Below, piece by piece: positions 47,411 through 60,958 of a stretch of 64,000 nt of DNA. The notes under the pieces are model-generated. The model had not been told where the DNA came from, made no database searches, and saw only the letters and a program-made list of their open reading frames with translations. Every line of letters begins with the position of its first letter. Position 1 is the stretch's first letter. A program made the translations under genes and the position numbers. The stretch lies in contig NC_037253.1 of the NCBI RefSeq assembly GCF_000002425.4, forward strand, positions 9,215,310 through 9,279,309, read 5' to 3'. This stretch comes from Physcomitrium patens. Taxonomy: Eukaryota > Streptophyta > Bryopsida > Funariales > Funariaceae.

Positions 47411-50400
47411 ATGGCTTCAAGTGAAGATGAAGGCTTGAGATCAATTGAAAAATTCAAAGATGGAAATTTCTATGATTGGAAGATAAAAATAAAACTTTTG
47501 TTGGCTTCTTTGGATCTTTGGGATATTGCAAATGAAAGTGAAGAGCTTCCAAGCATGCATGCTGATATGAAGGAAAAGAAGGACTACAAGTGTTATAAAA
47601 AGAAGGCTCTTGGATTCAATGCATGCAATATTGATGAAGTTAACTTCTCCCATATTATCTTTTGCAAAGGTCTAGCAGAAGCATAGAAGTTTCTTTGTAA
47701 CATCTATGAGAGCAAGAACTTATCCAACATCATCTATATAAGGAAGATGTTCTTTACTTGTAAGATAGAAGAAGGTGAAGACCTCATAGTACACATCAAC
47801 AAGGTTAATGTATTTGCAAACTAGCTTGCAATTATAAACAAGTCCTTAGAAGATGCAGATGTTGTCATAATTCTACTTATAAGCTTATCAAAATCCTATA
47901 ACTTCATCATTGTGGCTTTGGAATCCATCAAGAAGAAAGAACTTACAATGGACTACATGATAACAACACTTAGCCATGAAATAATCAAGATGAAAGAAAA
48001 AGAGCCTCAAAATGATGATTTAGTACTCTATTCATGACAAGGTGAGGACAACTATTCAAACCAATAAGGTAATGTCAAAATTTGCTTCATTTGTAGTAAA
48101 ATATGGCATTTTACCTGAAATTGTTACAAAGACAAAAAGATAAAAATGGAGAATGCAAATAGTATGCAAGATAAATTTGGAGGACAAGATTATACATTCA
48201 TGGTAGCAAATGGCATCTCAATGGCTGCAATGTCAAGATGGATTGTGGACTTAGGTTGTTTCAAGCATATGACATCTTATAAGTATTCATTTGATACTTA
48301 TAAGGCTATTTCAACATCAAATATGATTTTAGCAAATAAAGGTATATGCAAAGCCATTAGAATTGATTCTATTATAGCGAAGATGGTTGTGAATGGACAA
48401 ATCAATAAGATTAGATTCAAAAACGTCTTCAATGTGCCTAAGATGAAGCAAAACCTACTTTTGGTGAATAAATTTATAATACAAGGTTTTATGGTTCAAT
48501 TCAACATGAACAAGTATTTTGTGAGAACAATGTATGGAAATATGGTAGCTAAGGGTTTTAGAGAGGAGAATTTGTACTACCTCAAGTATAAAAAGGTCAA
48601 CAGAGTGGAGGTAGCAATATTTACTAAATTTACATCAAATCAAGATAAGTTGAATATATAACATAGTTGCCTTGGCCATTTGAACATGAAGAGTATAATA
48701 AAATTTAAGTCTATGATAAATGGCTTAGATCTTGGCAAAACAAGCCAAAATGTAATATAACTTGTATGTGAAGGATACATATAAGGCAACCAATAAACAA
48801 CCTTATTTCCAAGTGGTATAGTAATATGTGCTATAAATTTGTTAGAGATTGGCCATTGTGATGTAGGTGGACCTATAAAGACCACAAGTATTAGAGGACC
48901 AAAGTATTTCCTCACTTTCATTAATGATTTTTCAAAAAATATTTAGATTTGTATTTTTAAAACCAATAGTGAGTGCTTTTGGAAGTTTAAGGAGTTTAAA
49001 GTACTTATTGAGAAACAAAGCAAGTACAAGTTTAAGGTACTAAAAATGGATATATCTTCAAATTCAGCAAAGAAACAAGAAGATAAAGAAAATAAAGATA
49101 GTAAAGGTGTGAATGAAGACGAAGAAGTAAAGAAGATAAAAAAAATGCCTTACAAATTTCTTAGACCAGTAATAAAGATATTGAAGATTATAATGATGAT
49201 GATGATGATGAGGAGGAGTATCAACCTTTGAATGAAAAACTACAAATTCTAAGGAAGGAAAAGCTTGGAAGAGAGCATGGAGTGCCACAAAATGAATCTT
49301 CTTTAATTGAAAGGAGATATCTTTTGAGAGAAAAAAGACCATGTGGCAAATGGTAGAAGAACCATATTTTTCCTCAAGTAAGTAAAGAACATACAAATGC
49401 TATTCTTCTTGCTAATCCATTGACTTTGTGTGATATTATAAAGTGTTAAGATGTTATCAAGTAGCAAAAGGCTGTGGAGGAAGAATATCAATCTTTTATG
49501 GACAAAAGTATATAAAAATTGATACTTTTTTCTAATAAATCAATCTAGTATTAGTTGTAAGTGGGTGTTTAGGACTAAAAGACATACAATAAATGTCATG
49601 GTGAAGCACAAAGCAAGATTAATTATCAAAAAATATATACAAATTGCTGATATTGATTTTAATGAGACTTATGCATCTATTGCTAAATTCATTTCTATTA
49701 AGACCATTGTGGCAATTGGAGCAGCAATGGACTTAAAAATGCACCAAATGGATATGAAGACGGTTTCTTTTGCATAAAAAGTTATAAGAAGATATCTATA
49801 TGGACCAACTTCAAGGATTTGTACAATAAGGCAAAGAATACCTTGAGTGCAAGTTGAAGAGATCCTTCTATAGGTTGAAACAATCACTAAGAATATGGTA
49901 CTAATGTTTTGACACATTTTTTTTTGTTAATAAGAGGTTTTTAAGGAGTGAGGTTGATCATTCACTATACATGATGTAATCTAAAGAGTTCTTGTTATTT
50001 ATAATCTTCTATATTGATGATTTGATAATCTTGGCTAATAATATGGAAAAGATGGATTAAATGAAGGCCATATTAATAAAAGAATATAAGATGAGTGATT
50101 TAGGAGAGCTCCACTATTACTTAGAAGTGGACTAAAGAGTTCTTGTTATTTATAATCTTCTATATTGATGATTTGATAATCTTGGCTAATAATATAGAAA
50201 AGATGGATTAAATGAAGGCCATATTAATGAAAGAATATAAGATGAGTGATTTAGAAGAGCTCCATTATTACTTAGAAGTGGAGTTTGTAAAAAATCATCA
50301 TAATAAGACCATTATAATGAGCCAAAGCAAATACATTAAAGAAGTATTGAAATAATTCAACATAAAAGAATACAAGTCTATTGGAACACCTTTAGAGGCC

Positions 50401-51130
50401 AATTTGAAGTTGATGAAATTCATGGATGAAGAATATGTATAAGTCGAAGGTGAGATACAAAATATTCTATACAAAATAGCAATAGGCTCATTTATGTATA
50501 CAATGGTGGCTACAAGAGTGGATCTTATATTTAGTGTGAGTGTTGTGAACCAACACATGTCTAAAGCAAGACCTTTGCATTGAGCAATAATAATGAGGAT
50601 ATAGAGGTACTTAAAAGATACAAAAGACTACAAATTATGCATTGGTAGTAAGAACATTGATTTGCAAGGTTATTGTGATGCAGATTGGACTAGAGATATA
50701 AATGATAGAAGATCTATAACAAAAAATGTATTTTTTTATTAGAATGAGAGTTATTTCATAGAATTGTAAGAGACAACCTATGATTGCAAGATCAATCATA
50801 GACGCTCAATACATGGCAACAAGTCATTATACAATAAAAGCATGTTAAATAAGGCAATTCTTAGAAAATATTGGAGTAGTATTATTGGAAGCAATTCCAA
50901 TAATATGTGATAATTAAGGATGTCTTACATTTGCTAAGAATCCAAATTACCATTCAAGAAACAAACACATTAATGTTTAACATCATTTCATATGAGAGAA
51001 AATTAAAGATGATATAATCGATATGAAGTATTGTGCTACAAAAGACATGCTTACTGATGTAATTACAAAAACATTAGTAAATGATAGATACCATCAGTTG
51101 ATAGAGGTATTTGGCTTAAAAGCTTTTTAT
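47411..51130 (+). pseudogene. Copia G gag-pol, heavily decayed
   Basis: Gag starts at ATG 47411 (MASSEDEGLRSIEKFKDGNF, then YDWKIKIKLLL) with a stop at 47684-47686. A zinc knuckle near 48080-48120 keeps its C-C-H-C pattern but has an in-frame stop. The protease and pre-integrase ORF at 48146-48661 has WIVDLGCFKHMT (catalytic Asp kept). The integrase HHCC and first catalytic region are at 48662-49050 (HCDVGGPIKT, FLTFINDFSK). Then sequence jumps to the acidic/basic connector (49046-49231), so the rest of the integrase core is deleted. RT spans about 49440-50580 with YIDDLIILAN. RNase H is at 50600-51000 (GYCDADWTRD). Stops occur throughout. Confidence 0.87.
49981..50282 (+). repeat. 151-bp tandem duplication in copia G RT
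   Basis: Two adjacent copies (49981-50131 and 50132-50282) begin CTAAAGAGTTCTTGTTATTT and differ at about five positions. The duplicated unit contains the RT catalytic YIDD box, so this copy of RT has two active-site segments. Confidence 0.93.
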
Positions 51131-51148
51131 CAATTAAAAAAGTGAGAG

Positions 51149-51482
51149 TGTTAAAGATTAAGAAGATCTTGCATAGTTGCTACTACATAGAGTTAAATTA
51201 TAGTAATTTGCTAATAATCAAAAGATAGCAAAAGATTAATATAAGTTACTATAATAGCAACTAGGATTTTAGGTGGTAGCTAGGTTAAGAAGAATCTAGG
51301 GTTTAGTTGAATGTAGCTAAGAATGATGAAAACAATTGTAGATGAAGTTCATCTATAATATATGTAATTTTTAACTATAAGTAAAGAATGTTGGAAGAAG
51401 GAATTATCTTATTCGACACTTTGCTTTGTGTACAACCTTATTGATGCTAAATATTGTGGCTTTTGACTTCTTTTTTTCATCA
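51149..51482 (+). repeat. 3' LTR of copia G
   Basis: 334 bp, TGTTAAAG...TTCATCA, alignable along its full length with the 5' LTR. Confidence 0.9.
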
Positions 51483-53033
51483 AAAAATAAAAAATTAGAA
51501 ATTAGAATCAGAATAATTATTCAAATACTAATAAAAGATTTAATTATAGTAGTAATTGATATAGAATAGTAAATATTTTAAATCAAAAGTAAAAACTTTC
51601 TTTAAAAATATTTATATATATATTATCAATTTTTATTATACATATATTATTAATAATTATACTTCTAAAAACGTATTTTAATTATTTTTTGATTATATAA
51701 TTATGTAAATATTTTTAAAATATGTTGTTTTAATAAAAATATCTATTTTATTATTTTATTAGTTATACTAAAAATTAAAATAAATACAAAAATCAAATAT
51801 ATACGCATGTAACTTTCAAGATATTAATTTTTTTATAAATTAATATGGATAAAAATATGTTTTAATTACAACTCTTTTTTAATTTATAAAATTTATGGCT
51901 ATAAGAAATAATATAATGAGCAAATATTTTGAATTCAAATTACAAAATATTTAACACTATTAAATTTTTATCAAATAATTTAATAAAAATATTAAATATT
52001 TATGATTTAAAAAATCATTGATTTATCTAATATTAATCATATGAGCTAAAAGAGTGGTATTTTTTAAATTTTTATATTTATATATAACCAAAAAAAAACT
52101 TTCAAATTTTTTAGTTTTATATAAAATAAAAAATCAGAGTAAAATATAAGAAATGGTCTTTCATCTAAACTTAAAAAAAGAATTGCATCTAAACATATAA
52201 TATAATGAAAGTTAAGAGCATTTTAATATGCATTCAAATAATTTTTAAAATTTTAAATATATTATTATTTTAAAAATGTGATAGATATGAAAAGATATTT
52301 TTAAATCTATTATTTTAAAATTAAGTTAAATTTTTGTTCATTTAACTATTATATATTTTTAAAAATACAAAATATATAATAGTTGTTTTAGTTCTAATGA
52401 AAGTTTTGTTTTATACTTTTCATATTTGTTTAAGAATTCTATGGATTTTGATAGTCTTTATAACATTTATTTGGAACTTATTATATTTTAGAGATTTTAA
52501 AGATTTTAAAGATTTTTTTAAAATAAATAAATCTTAAAATATCTATTTTTAAATTTTATTTATTTATATATAATATTTTAAATAACTTTCATCTTTTACT
52601 ATAAAAATATAATATATATTTTATAAGAAAAGAAAGATGGAAGTTTTAAAGTAAGATATATAAGAGGTTGAATACATCACCTAAGTACATGTGGTCCATC
52701 CAACTAAGGTGATATCTTCTAAGGTGCTATGGAGATCACAAGAATGTAATTTAGATGGTAGAATATCACATTTTCCTCTAATTAATTTTTACAATCAGTT
52801 AAAATTAGTAATTCTTAAGACTATTAATCAATTAATCTTCATATGTCACTTATCAACGAAAGCATGACTAATACATTATCCGGATGTTAAACAAAAGAAT
52901 TAATAGCATAGGATTATGATATTGCCTCTTTATTGTGAGAGAAACATCTAAACAACTAGTCCACACTCTACTTGATTAGTAATTCAAAACAATCAAAAGC
53001 CCTATTTTCAAATTGATAAGGATATAAATTCAG
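51483..53033. other. Very AT-rich DNA without genes
   Basis: Long runs of A/T with almost no G or C from 51490 to 52660, then slightly more mixed sequence. No ORF, LTR or tRNA-like element seen. Confidence 0.6.
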
Positions 53034-53140
53034 CACTACTGGTGAAATGTCCTTACAATTGGACACTCAAAATTTGTTAAGGGACAATAACTATTGTGCT
53101 CCATCAAACAATAGAGATTTGTCCAATAGTGGGCAACATT
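53034..53140 (+). mobile_element. Possible CACTA (EnSpm) transposon terminus
   Basis: CACTACTGGTGAAATGTCC resembles plant CACTA terminal inverted repeats. It is followed by short inverted subterminal motifs (GGACACTC..., TTGTCCAATAGTGGGCAAC). No transposase and no matching opposite terminus were found downstream, so it may be a remnant or coincidence. Confidence 0.35.
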
Positions 53141-56100
53141 TTCTTGAAAGTAATATTTTCATCTCTAGATAGTGTCTAATATGCCTTCAATACGATAACC
53201 AAATACAAAGGTAAAGAGATTTTTTTACCTCATAGATCCCGTTCTTTTTAGTAGACAGTAGAAAATCATATAATTTTTTTGTATATCTAATCTAGATTTT
53301 GTTCCTCAAACTAAGCCAATATCTCCATCATGAGCATTGTCTTTAGATAATAGCCTCTTGACTAGAAGAAGTCATATTTGTAGAGGACTCATTTTATTAT
53401 ATCAATAAGACCATTGAACCAAGAGTCAAGCTTAAGGTCTTAGATATATTGAAACTACTATACAAAATTAACTTGCTAAAGTCTTCCTCACATTTCTTCT
53501 TCATACACAAAATAATAATGTTCAAGCATTCAAACTAATGCACTAAGTATTAAACATTTGGATATCCATCAATGAATTATAAATCAAGACAATTCAATTC
53601 CAAGACATGGGATGAAAATACTTATAAAGGCCTAAGATCTTATGATTTGAATACATTCAAAAAGAAGTTCTACCAAATCCTAAGCCCAAGCTCAAAAATT
53701 GCCAATAGACAATTATAATGAAAAGAGAGGAGAAATTGGGCACCTCATCAAAATCTTAATCTAATAAATACAAGAGCAGACATCCTCTAGAACCACACAT
53801 AGAAACATACAATCAATTTAGCAACTATATTATAGCCTAAAGCCAAATCGATTATAATGCAATAAAAAAACTTTCTTTTCAAGAAACCACCTACATCATC
53901 TCATATATAACTTATGATCTTTACAACCATAAGAATAATACAATCACAAGACTAAGAAGCCACATCAGTAAGAACAAAAAAAGAATACTTGGTGAACTAA
54001 AGAAGGACCTCACCTATAATACAAGACTTAGGTGATTCACCTAAATAAGAGCATCCAAATAATTCCTCTAAAGAATAAAAGAAATTCACATATAGAATCT
54101 ACAAGAATGGCTTCTAATTTGTATGAAAAAAAAAAAAAAAAAAAACTTGCTTCCAAATTAAATACACATTTATATCACTGTTAAGGAAATTGGATCAAAT
54201 AAGCATGGTCATCAAACCAAATTCCTTTTTAAAAAATTCTTCCAAACCATCTTTTTTACTTTATACTCTAATATGCAAGCCACAAAATGTAGAATGTTTT
54301 CTATTTTCTTTACAATAATCAAAAATTTAAGGGACAACCACTTCTACAAAGTGCTTACTGGCCTCAACATAATGAGAAGACAATCTATAGCATTCCAATA
54401 AGTTTCTATCTTTAAGGATTAATTAGAGTAGATAAACTTGTAAGTAACAATATTTTTCTTCTAAAAAGTAACAATGGTACTTTTGAAGATTATTATTAAT
54501 ACTAATAACATTAAGAATCTACTAAGAAAGTGGAGAGATACAATATGGGTGTATTGATAGAAAAAGATAGGCAATAGAGTAACATACTATATATATAAAA
54601 CCTCCATCTCAATCTTGTTGGATACAATCAAATTATAAAAATCAAAATAATACATTTGGATTCCAATGGCCAATGCTTTGTACAAATTCATGTCATTAAC
54701 TTATACTAAGACAACTTTTTGCTATGACAAAATCAACCATACAAGCACTTCTTGGCAATAGCCAATATGGAGAGGATCCCTCTACCTTCAAATCCGACAA
54801 GAAAAAACCAAGTCCTTTGCCCTACAAGAAGGACATTACTTTGGACATGAAGATAATATCATCCTAGAAGAAGATGCAAAATTGACATCCATTTTTTCTA
54901 AATGACAGATATTGTGGTCCTAGCTTCTTTTAATATTTAATCTCTTAAACAAGATATCTAAAGAATAGAAAAAGAAACCAAAATTTGCAAGCTATTTTGA
55001 AAAGCACACTCCCAACTTGAGATCATTTTCCTGTAGAAACAACACTATTACATTGATGACTGCATGCAATGCATAAATCAGCTCTAATTTAAAAAAAAGA
55101 AGAGTTTTTGGAATAATACAACGTATTCCACATAAAAAAGAAGGTTTTTAGATCGCATAATCAACTTGATATTACACAAGCTTGCCAATTGCATCTGTGA
55201 CTAAAAAATCATTATGGAATCTTGATTTTAATTTTTAATCAAAGAAATTAAAAACAAGTAAATTGATATTTTTAATCTTTATGCTTTAAATAAAATAAGA
55301 CAATAGATGCAATTCAGGAGCATACTCAGCCACCATCCCTTTCTATATATCCCTTGGATAGTTGTAAAGGACTTCAAGATGACAAAGTCTTATTTAGATA
55401 GAAGCATAAGATTCAACATACCTATCATAGACCTCAAAAAATAAGCAACATGGATCAATTTCATAATATGGGTTGGCATCTTCAACACATTTTATATGGA
55501 TTCATATCATCAAATCAAAATAAAGCAATTCATAATGTATAAATAGAACATGGCATCCAGCTAGTTTCAAATTAATAAGTTTTATATTAGTCAAGAATTA
55601 TACCATTTAGGAGATTTATATAATATTTGATTACAAATAGCATGTATCTTAGATTATTTAGCCATATTCTTGTTGATATAATTCATAATAATTTGAAGAC
55701 AAGAAAATTCATACTTTAATTCAAGACAAGTCTACAAAGCAAAAGGCAAACAATGTTTCATAGCAGCATGGAGGGATACAATGAATAATACAAAATTAGG
55801 CACCTTTAGTGAAAAAATTACCACCACCTTCAAGGAAATCAGGAGAATAAGCATCTTACTTAGTAAAAAAAAGAAAAAAAGAAAAAAAAGAAAAGACAAG
55901 TCATAACAATGTATGCAATTCAATTTCATAAGTTCAAAGAAGTAAAAATATGCTTGCAAATAAATTGATTGGACCTTGAAACAAGGCACAAACTTAATCA
56001 AGCTCAAACCACCTTTGAAGAAGCTAGGAAGAGCAAGCTTAAAACTACCAAAAATAAATTAGCCACTTTATAGAATAGATTAGGCAACAGATACTAAAAA

Positions 56101-56380
56101 AGAATTTTTGAATTTTATAAAAATAATAATGAAAAAATCAACATTGATGAACTAATTGCTGATGGCAAGTACATAACAATTCAAATCAATATTATCAACT
56201 ATTTTCATCAATTTTATAAATCATTATACCTGAACAATCTAGTGATAAAGAGTAACCAAGGTGATTATAACCATTGCCTATAGAATGTTCCGAAGAAGAT
56301 CATACTTTTCTAAAATGCTATTTTCACTATTAACATTATTGTGCAAGAAGTCTACATGATTGCAAAGCTTCTTCCAAAAC
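53141..56380. other. Gene-free AT-rich DNA
   Basis: Balanced-strand AT-rich sequence with no ORF above background and no recognisable protein motif. It includes a 20-base poly(A) at 54126-54145 and a purine-rich AAAAGAAAAAAAGAAAAAA patch near 55866-55892. It could be long-decayed transposon DNA, but nothing proves it. Confidence 0.5.
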
Positions 56381-56389
56381 ACAAAGCTC

Positions 56390-58150
56390 CAAGCAAAGAT
56401 ACCATATTCATTATATATTAGGTATTAAGAAGCTAATATATTAGGATCTCCTTAGCTTCAACTCCAATATATATTAAGTATTAAGAAGCTTTTTAAGAAA
56501 TTCCTATATTGCTTAAAGATGAAGCAACCTTAAAAAGTTTTTTAAACAACTTTTAAGAATCTATTAGAATACTCTAAGAACCATCTAAAATCTTCTAGAA
56601 TATTTTAGAAATCTTTTTAGAATCTTATAGAATCTTTTAGAATAGAATAGAATATTCTAATAATATTCCTAAAATATTCTTATTGAATGTGTGTAACATC
56701 ACTTTTTTTTTTTCTAACTCCAAATTTCATGAAAGGTATTGATTTTATATTTGTTTCTTTGTTATGTATAATATCTTTAGCTGCTAAATTTTCATCTTTT
56801 GGTGTACTTAATAAATCAAGTTTTGGATGGTAACCATAATTGGCATAAAATGGTGGTTGTTGAGTTGAAGCCTGAAGAATATTATTATAAGTAAATTCTA
56901 CTAAAGGTAAATATGAGGTCCAATCATCTTACTAATATTTGATGGTATATTGTAAATACTGCTCTAAAATTTAATTGTTTTGTTTTGTTTGACCATTTTT
57001 TTGAAGATGGAAGACAAAAAAAAGTTTTATATCCATCTTCAATATTTCAAAAAATGATTTCCAAAAATTTGATATAAATTGAGGTCCTTGATCAAAAATG
57101 ATGTTATCACATGGGCCATGATATGAATATATATTATCAAGAAAGAATCTTGCTATTTTTTCTTGAAAAATCATCTTTTGCATGGAACAAAATATGCCAT
57201 CTTTATAAGTCAATCCACAATAATATAAATATCATCAAATATAGGTGATAACAATAGATTGGTAATGAAATCCATTGATATTAAAAACTATAGTTGCTTT
57301 AGAATTGATAGTGGCTGTAGAGGTTCATTAGGATGATGTTAAGAATTCTTAGATTTTGAATAGATGTTACATGAGATAACAAAATCTTTTACAATCTTCT
57401 ATATTTAAAGCCACCAAAAATCTCAAGAGATAAAGTTTAATATTTTATTAAATCCAAAATGTCCTATATTTGAAAAATCATGATGAGATTGAAAAATATG
57501 AAGTTACATTAGTCATTTTAGAATATATAAATGATCTTTAAAATACAAAAGATCTTTTACAAACTTAAACTTGTCATTATTAAGGTGCTACTTGGTATTA
57601 TAAATTAATAAATCTTAGTTGATATTACACAAATGGTAGTTGAGTCCTTTCTTGAAGATCAATAGCATAATGAAACGGTTGATGCTCCAACAATATGTCA
57701 CCCTTCTTCTTTTCAAAGTCATCTTGAAATTCTTTATACTACTTTAAGATAACTACTAACAAGCTTGCTTCTTCACGAGTTAGAATTGCATAAATAATAA
57801 ATGACATTTCCTTCTTAGCCCTCTTTATAAAAGTCCATGCTCTCAAAAATAAGGGATTTGTTGTTGATGACTTCTTCATAGGTTTTACTCAAAGAAATTC
57901 TATAGAAAATTTAGTCTTATAAAACCTCTAACCTATAGATAGATTATATCCTTATAACTACAAAAATACTAGAATTATAAGATTGGATAGGGTTATAATA
58001 ATATTAAATACTATTTTACTACTATGGCCTTTATGTGATATTTTTAGTAATATAGTTTTATAAATAATATTACTCAAAGATAAATATTGACTATTTATTA
58101 TTTCTAAATATATATATTTTTATTTTTTTATTAGAGAAATCTTATGAAGT
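56390..58150 (-). mobile_element. Chromovirus remnant F (B-like), minus strand
   Basis: Reading downward: protease region (about 58070-57780), pre-RT segment (57640-57760, matching DLQE-A-LPFGP of B), then a deletion of RT and RNase H near 57600-57630. The H2C2 and integrase core follow at 56971-57480 (IARFFLDNIYSYHG, FISNFWKSFFEILKMDIKLF). The post-core region is at 56760-56890 (FYANYGYHPKLDLL), then a purine tract and an LTR-like sequence starting TGTTAC at 56698 and running to about 56390. That LTR has the TTCTAGAA motifs and the ATATATTGGA-T-GA-GCT segment of B. No chromodomain or accessory ORF remains. The 5' LTR was not found. Confidence 0.75.
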
Positions 58151-58389
58151 TTAAAAAAAAATTATTTAAAAAAGAAGAATTTTTTTAAAAATATAATAAG
58201 ATATTTATTTGAAGTTTTTGTAGGCCAATAAATAATGGTATAGTAAAACAATGAATTGGTTGGATAGAAAAAAAAAGATCTTAATAAATTTGAGATGTTG
58301 AAATATCTAGTTGTATGGTCCCTACTATGGTTGGACCTCTTCATTTTTTTGAATGATCACACTCCTAATCCTAGGACTGTTTGTAACTT
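58151..58389. other. Unassigned junction between remnants F and E
   Basis: AT-rich sequence separating two chromovirus remnants that point toward opposite ends. I see no LTR, so the junction may be a rearrangement scar. Confidence 0.35.
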
Positions 58390-59667
58390 TTGATCAATAA
58401 AAAATGATTCTCTTGAAGTCAAAGTATTTTCACCTTTGATTAAAAAAATCAACATTGACTATTAATTCAATATTTTTCAAATAAATCCAATCAAGTATGT
58501 CTTTCGATCTTCTTATTCATGATATCAAGAATACTTCTTCCAAGTCTCATGATACTTCTAAATTTGAGTTTAAAAACAATCTACTCTATTTTAAAGATTG
58601 CTTATATATTCCAAAAGAAGAAGCATATTTATGTTTATGTTAAGCATATTATAACTTTCCAATAGTAGGATATTTTGGATATAATAAGACTTTGAAGCTA
58701 ACATCAAGAGATTTTTGGTGGCCTTAAATATAAAAAGATGTAAAAGACTTTGTGCAGTCATAAAATATATGTTCAAGATCAAAAACTCTTCATCTTCAAA
58801 CTTATGAACTTCTTCAACCATTACCTTAAATTGATGGACAAATAAAACATGTGAATCAAGTTTTGAAGCAATATTTTAAGTGTACTATCAATTACCATCA
58901 AAATGATTGAACAATGCTTTTACCATTAACAAAGTTTGTGTACAATATTTTGGCACATTCTTTTACATAATAAACACCTTTCTTTGTCAATTATGGTTAT
59001 CATCCACAGCTTGATACTTTTGACTTTTCAAAAATTGATAATCGTATGGCAGAAGATTTGGCAAATTATTTATCAAAATTATATGCAATAATGATAATAT
59101 AGTTAAAGAAAGGTCAAGAATGATAGAAGATAAATAAAGATGTCTATTACAAAGAATAACTATAATTCACCATAAGCAATAAGTTATAGTTACTTTTTCA
59201 CAATATGAAGATTACTTGTCCTTGTCACAAATTGGACTATTGTACGGTTAAACTTTTTTTTATTTGTAAATAAGTCAATTTTGTTGCTTATTGATTACAT
59301 CTATCAAAACGTATGAAGATTCATTATATATTTTATATGTCTCTTTTTGAATCATATAAGATAGTGAATATTTTGAGAAGAAGAAAAATGTCACCTCTTC
59401 TTATAGAAGTAGATAATAATCAAGAATTTGAGATAGAAGAAGTCTTAGATTCAAGGCATCACCAATATAAGTTAGAATATCTTATTTCTTGGCAAAAATA
59501 TGACATTAATGAATACACATGGAATCTAGCAAAAAATCTTTCAAATGCAATAAAGAAAGTTGACGCTTTTCATCAAGAAAATCTATCAAAACTAAGATGA
59601 AGAATTGCAAGATCTATAAAAGATGATAATTGCTTCTCATAGAATGTTTCTTTAAAAAGAGAGATAA
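58390..59667 (+). pseudogene. Chromovirus remnant E: integrase and chromodomain
   Basis: Plus strand, A/C-family proteins. The spacer before integrase (KSHDTSKFEFKNNLLYFKD) is near 58545-58600 and the H2C2 zinc region at 58640-58790 (GYNKTLKLTSRDFWWP). The integrase core is deleted: sequence passes from LLQPLP directly to IDGQIKHVNQVLKQYF near 58830. Then [15 protein letters not shown] is near 58990 and the chromodomain ORF at 59313-59600 (KLEYLISWQKYDINEYTWN). A purine tract, AAAAAGAGAGATAA, leads directly into LTR i. Only about 65 bases separate the chromodomain from the LTR, so E has no accessory ORF. Confidence 0.8.
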
Positions 59668-59853
59668 TGTTACAAATATATATATTTATTCTAATAATTA
59701 CTTATATGTTTATATAAAAGTAATTAAAAATAAATTAATTTTATAATATCTTCTAGAAAAGCTTTTTAAAAGCTTCATAGATACTACTTTGACTTCACAT
59801 GTGTTTATAGTTAGTTAATAGGTTAGAAACTTGATCAATAAGTTATCTATGAG

Positions 59854-60958
59854 TATTACAAACATACTTATATATTTTAATAGTTATTTATATGATTACA
59901 TGGAAGTAGATAAATATAGATTAATTTTATAATATCTTCTAAAAAATCTTTCTAAAAGCTTTATAGTCACAATTTTGATTTTAGATATATTTATAATTGA
60001 TTGATGGATTAGAAACTTGATCAACAAATTAACCACATACTACATGTGTTAGTAGCTTGTGGAACAAGTTAACTATATGGTGCACATATAGATGACTTGT
60101 CTTGCAAGTTAAGACATGTATCTAGCAAAATCAACACATATTGGAAGTCCTTGTCATGGACATACTTATATAAGCTAGTAATTACATATACAAATAGGTA
60201 GAAGTAAGTAAAAGTAGATAAAAGTAAGTTAATTCTATAGTATTTAATATGGAAGCTTCTTAGAAGCTTCATAGATGCTGCTTTGACTTCATAGGTGTCT
60301 TTAATTGACTTTTTGGATTAGAAACGTGCTCAACAAGTTGGCCATGTGCCACACATGTTGTTAGCTTGAAGATCAAGCTAATTATGTGGCCCACACATAG
60401 AAAAACTTGCCTTGTAAGTCAAGGCATGTGTCCTACAAGGTCAACACATATTGGAGGTCCTATAGAACATCGCCACATAGTTCCTAGCTGGATAGTATAT
60501 ATAGAGACAAGAGTGAAGCCTTCTTCACTCTTGTCAACTCCTTTCTTGCTTCGAGTCTAGTTTCAAGGGTGTCTAGTTTTCTTGTCTTTTGGCAATAGCC
60601 ATTCCAGTTTCTCTTTCAATATACATACTTGTTTATTTATATTTTGTTACCTTTCTTTGAGTGAAAGCTCACTTGTTTGAATTATTTTTTTATCGAGTTC
60701 TTGTCCTTGACAGTCCTATAGAATATTGTTGCATAACTTCTAATTAGGAAGTATATATAGATTCAAGAGTAAAGCCTTCTTCACTCTTGTCAATACCTTT
60801 TTAGTCTTTAGTTTTATTTCAAAACTTTTTAGTCGTATTATCTTTAGCAATAGTCATTCTATTATAATACTATATCATCTTTTAGTGATTTTTTAATTCT
60901 TTTGAGTGACACAAAAGTGTATAGAAGATTTCTTTGTTCAAGATTCATATCCTTGATA
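59854..60958 (+). repeat. LTR ii (solo), inside LTR i and split by LTR iii
   Basis: Starts TATTACAAAC and ends CCTTGATA (decayed TG...CA). It is flanked by ATGAG (59849-59853) and ATGTG (60959-60963), four of five bases matching. Without LTR iii and its target copy it is 539 bp. No internal element DNA is present, so it is a solo LTR left by recombination. Confidence 0.78.
60152..60712 (+). repeat. LTR iii (solo), inside LTR ii
   Basis: Exactly 561 bp, TGTCATGG...CCTTGACA, the reverse complement of the C-type LTR. It is flanked by a perfect 5-bp duplication GTCCT (60147-60151 and 60713-60717). It is the youngest and best preserved of the three nested LTRs. Confidence 0.93.

Larger units (their letters stand above)
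46508..51482 (+). mobile_element. Ty1/copia element G, LTR to LTR
   Basis: A 4,975-bp element with LTRs at 46508-46842 and 51149-51482 and matching AAAAA flanks (46503-46507 and 51483-51487; low complexity, so weak proof alone). The polypurine tract AAAAAAGTGAGAG precedes the 3' LTR. It belongs to a different copia lineage from D, of the type with a WIVD-G protease. By eye the LTRs differ at roughly 40-45 positions, more than in B or C, so the insertion is old. Confidence 0.92.

Noticed and set aside
51483-52660. Organelle (mitochondrial or plastid) insertion because of extreme AT content
   Set aside because: No organelle gene or tRNA could be recognised; it looks like low-complexity nuclear DNA.
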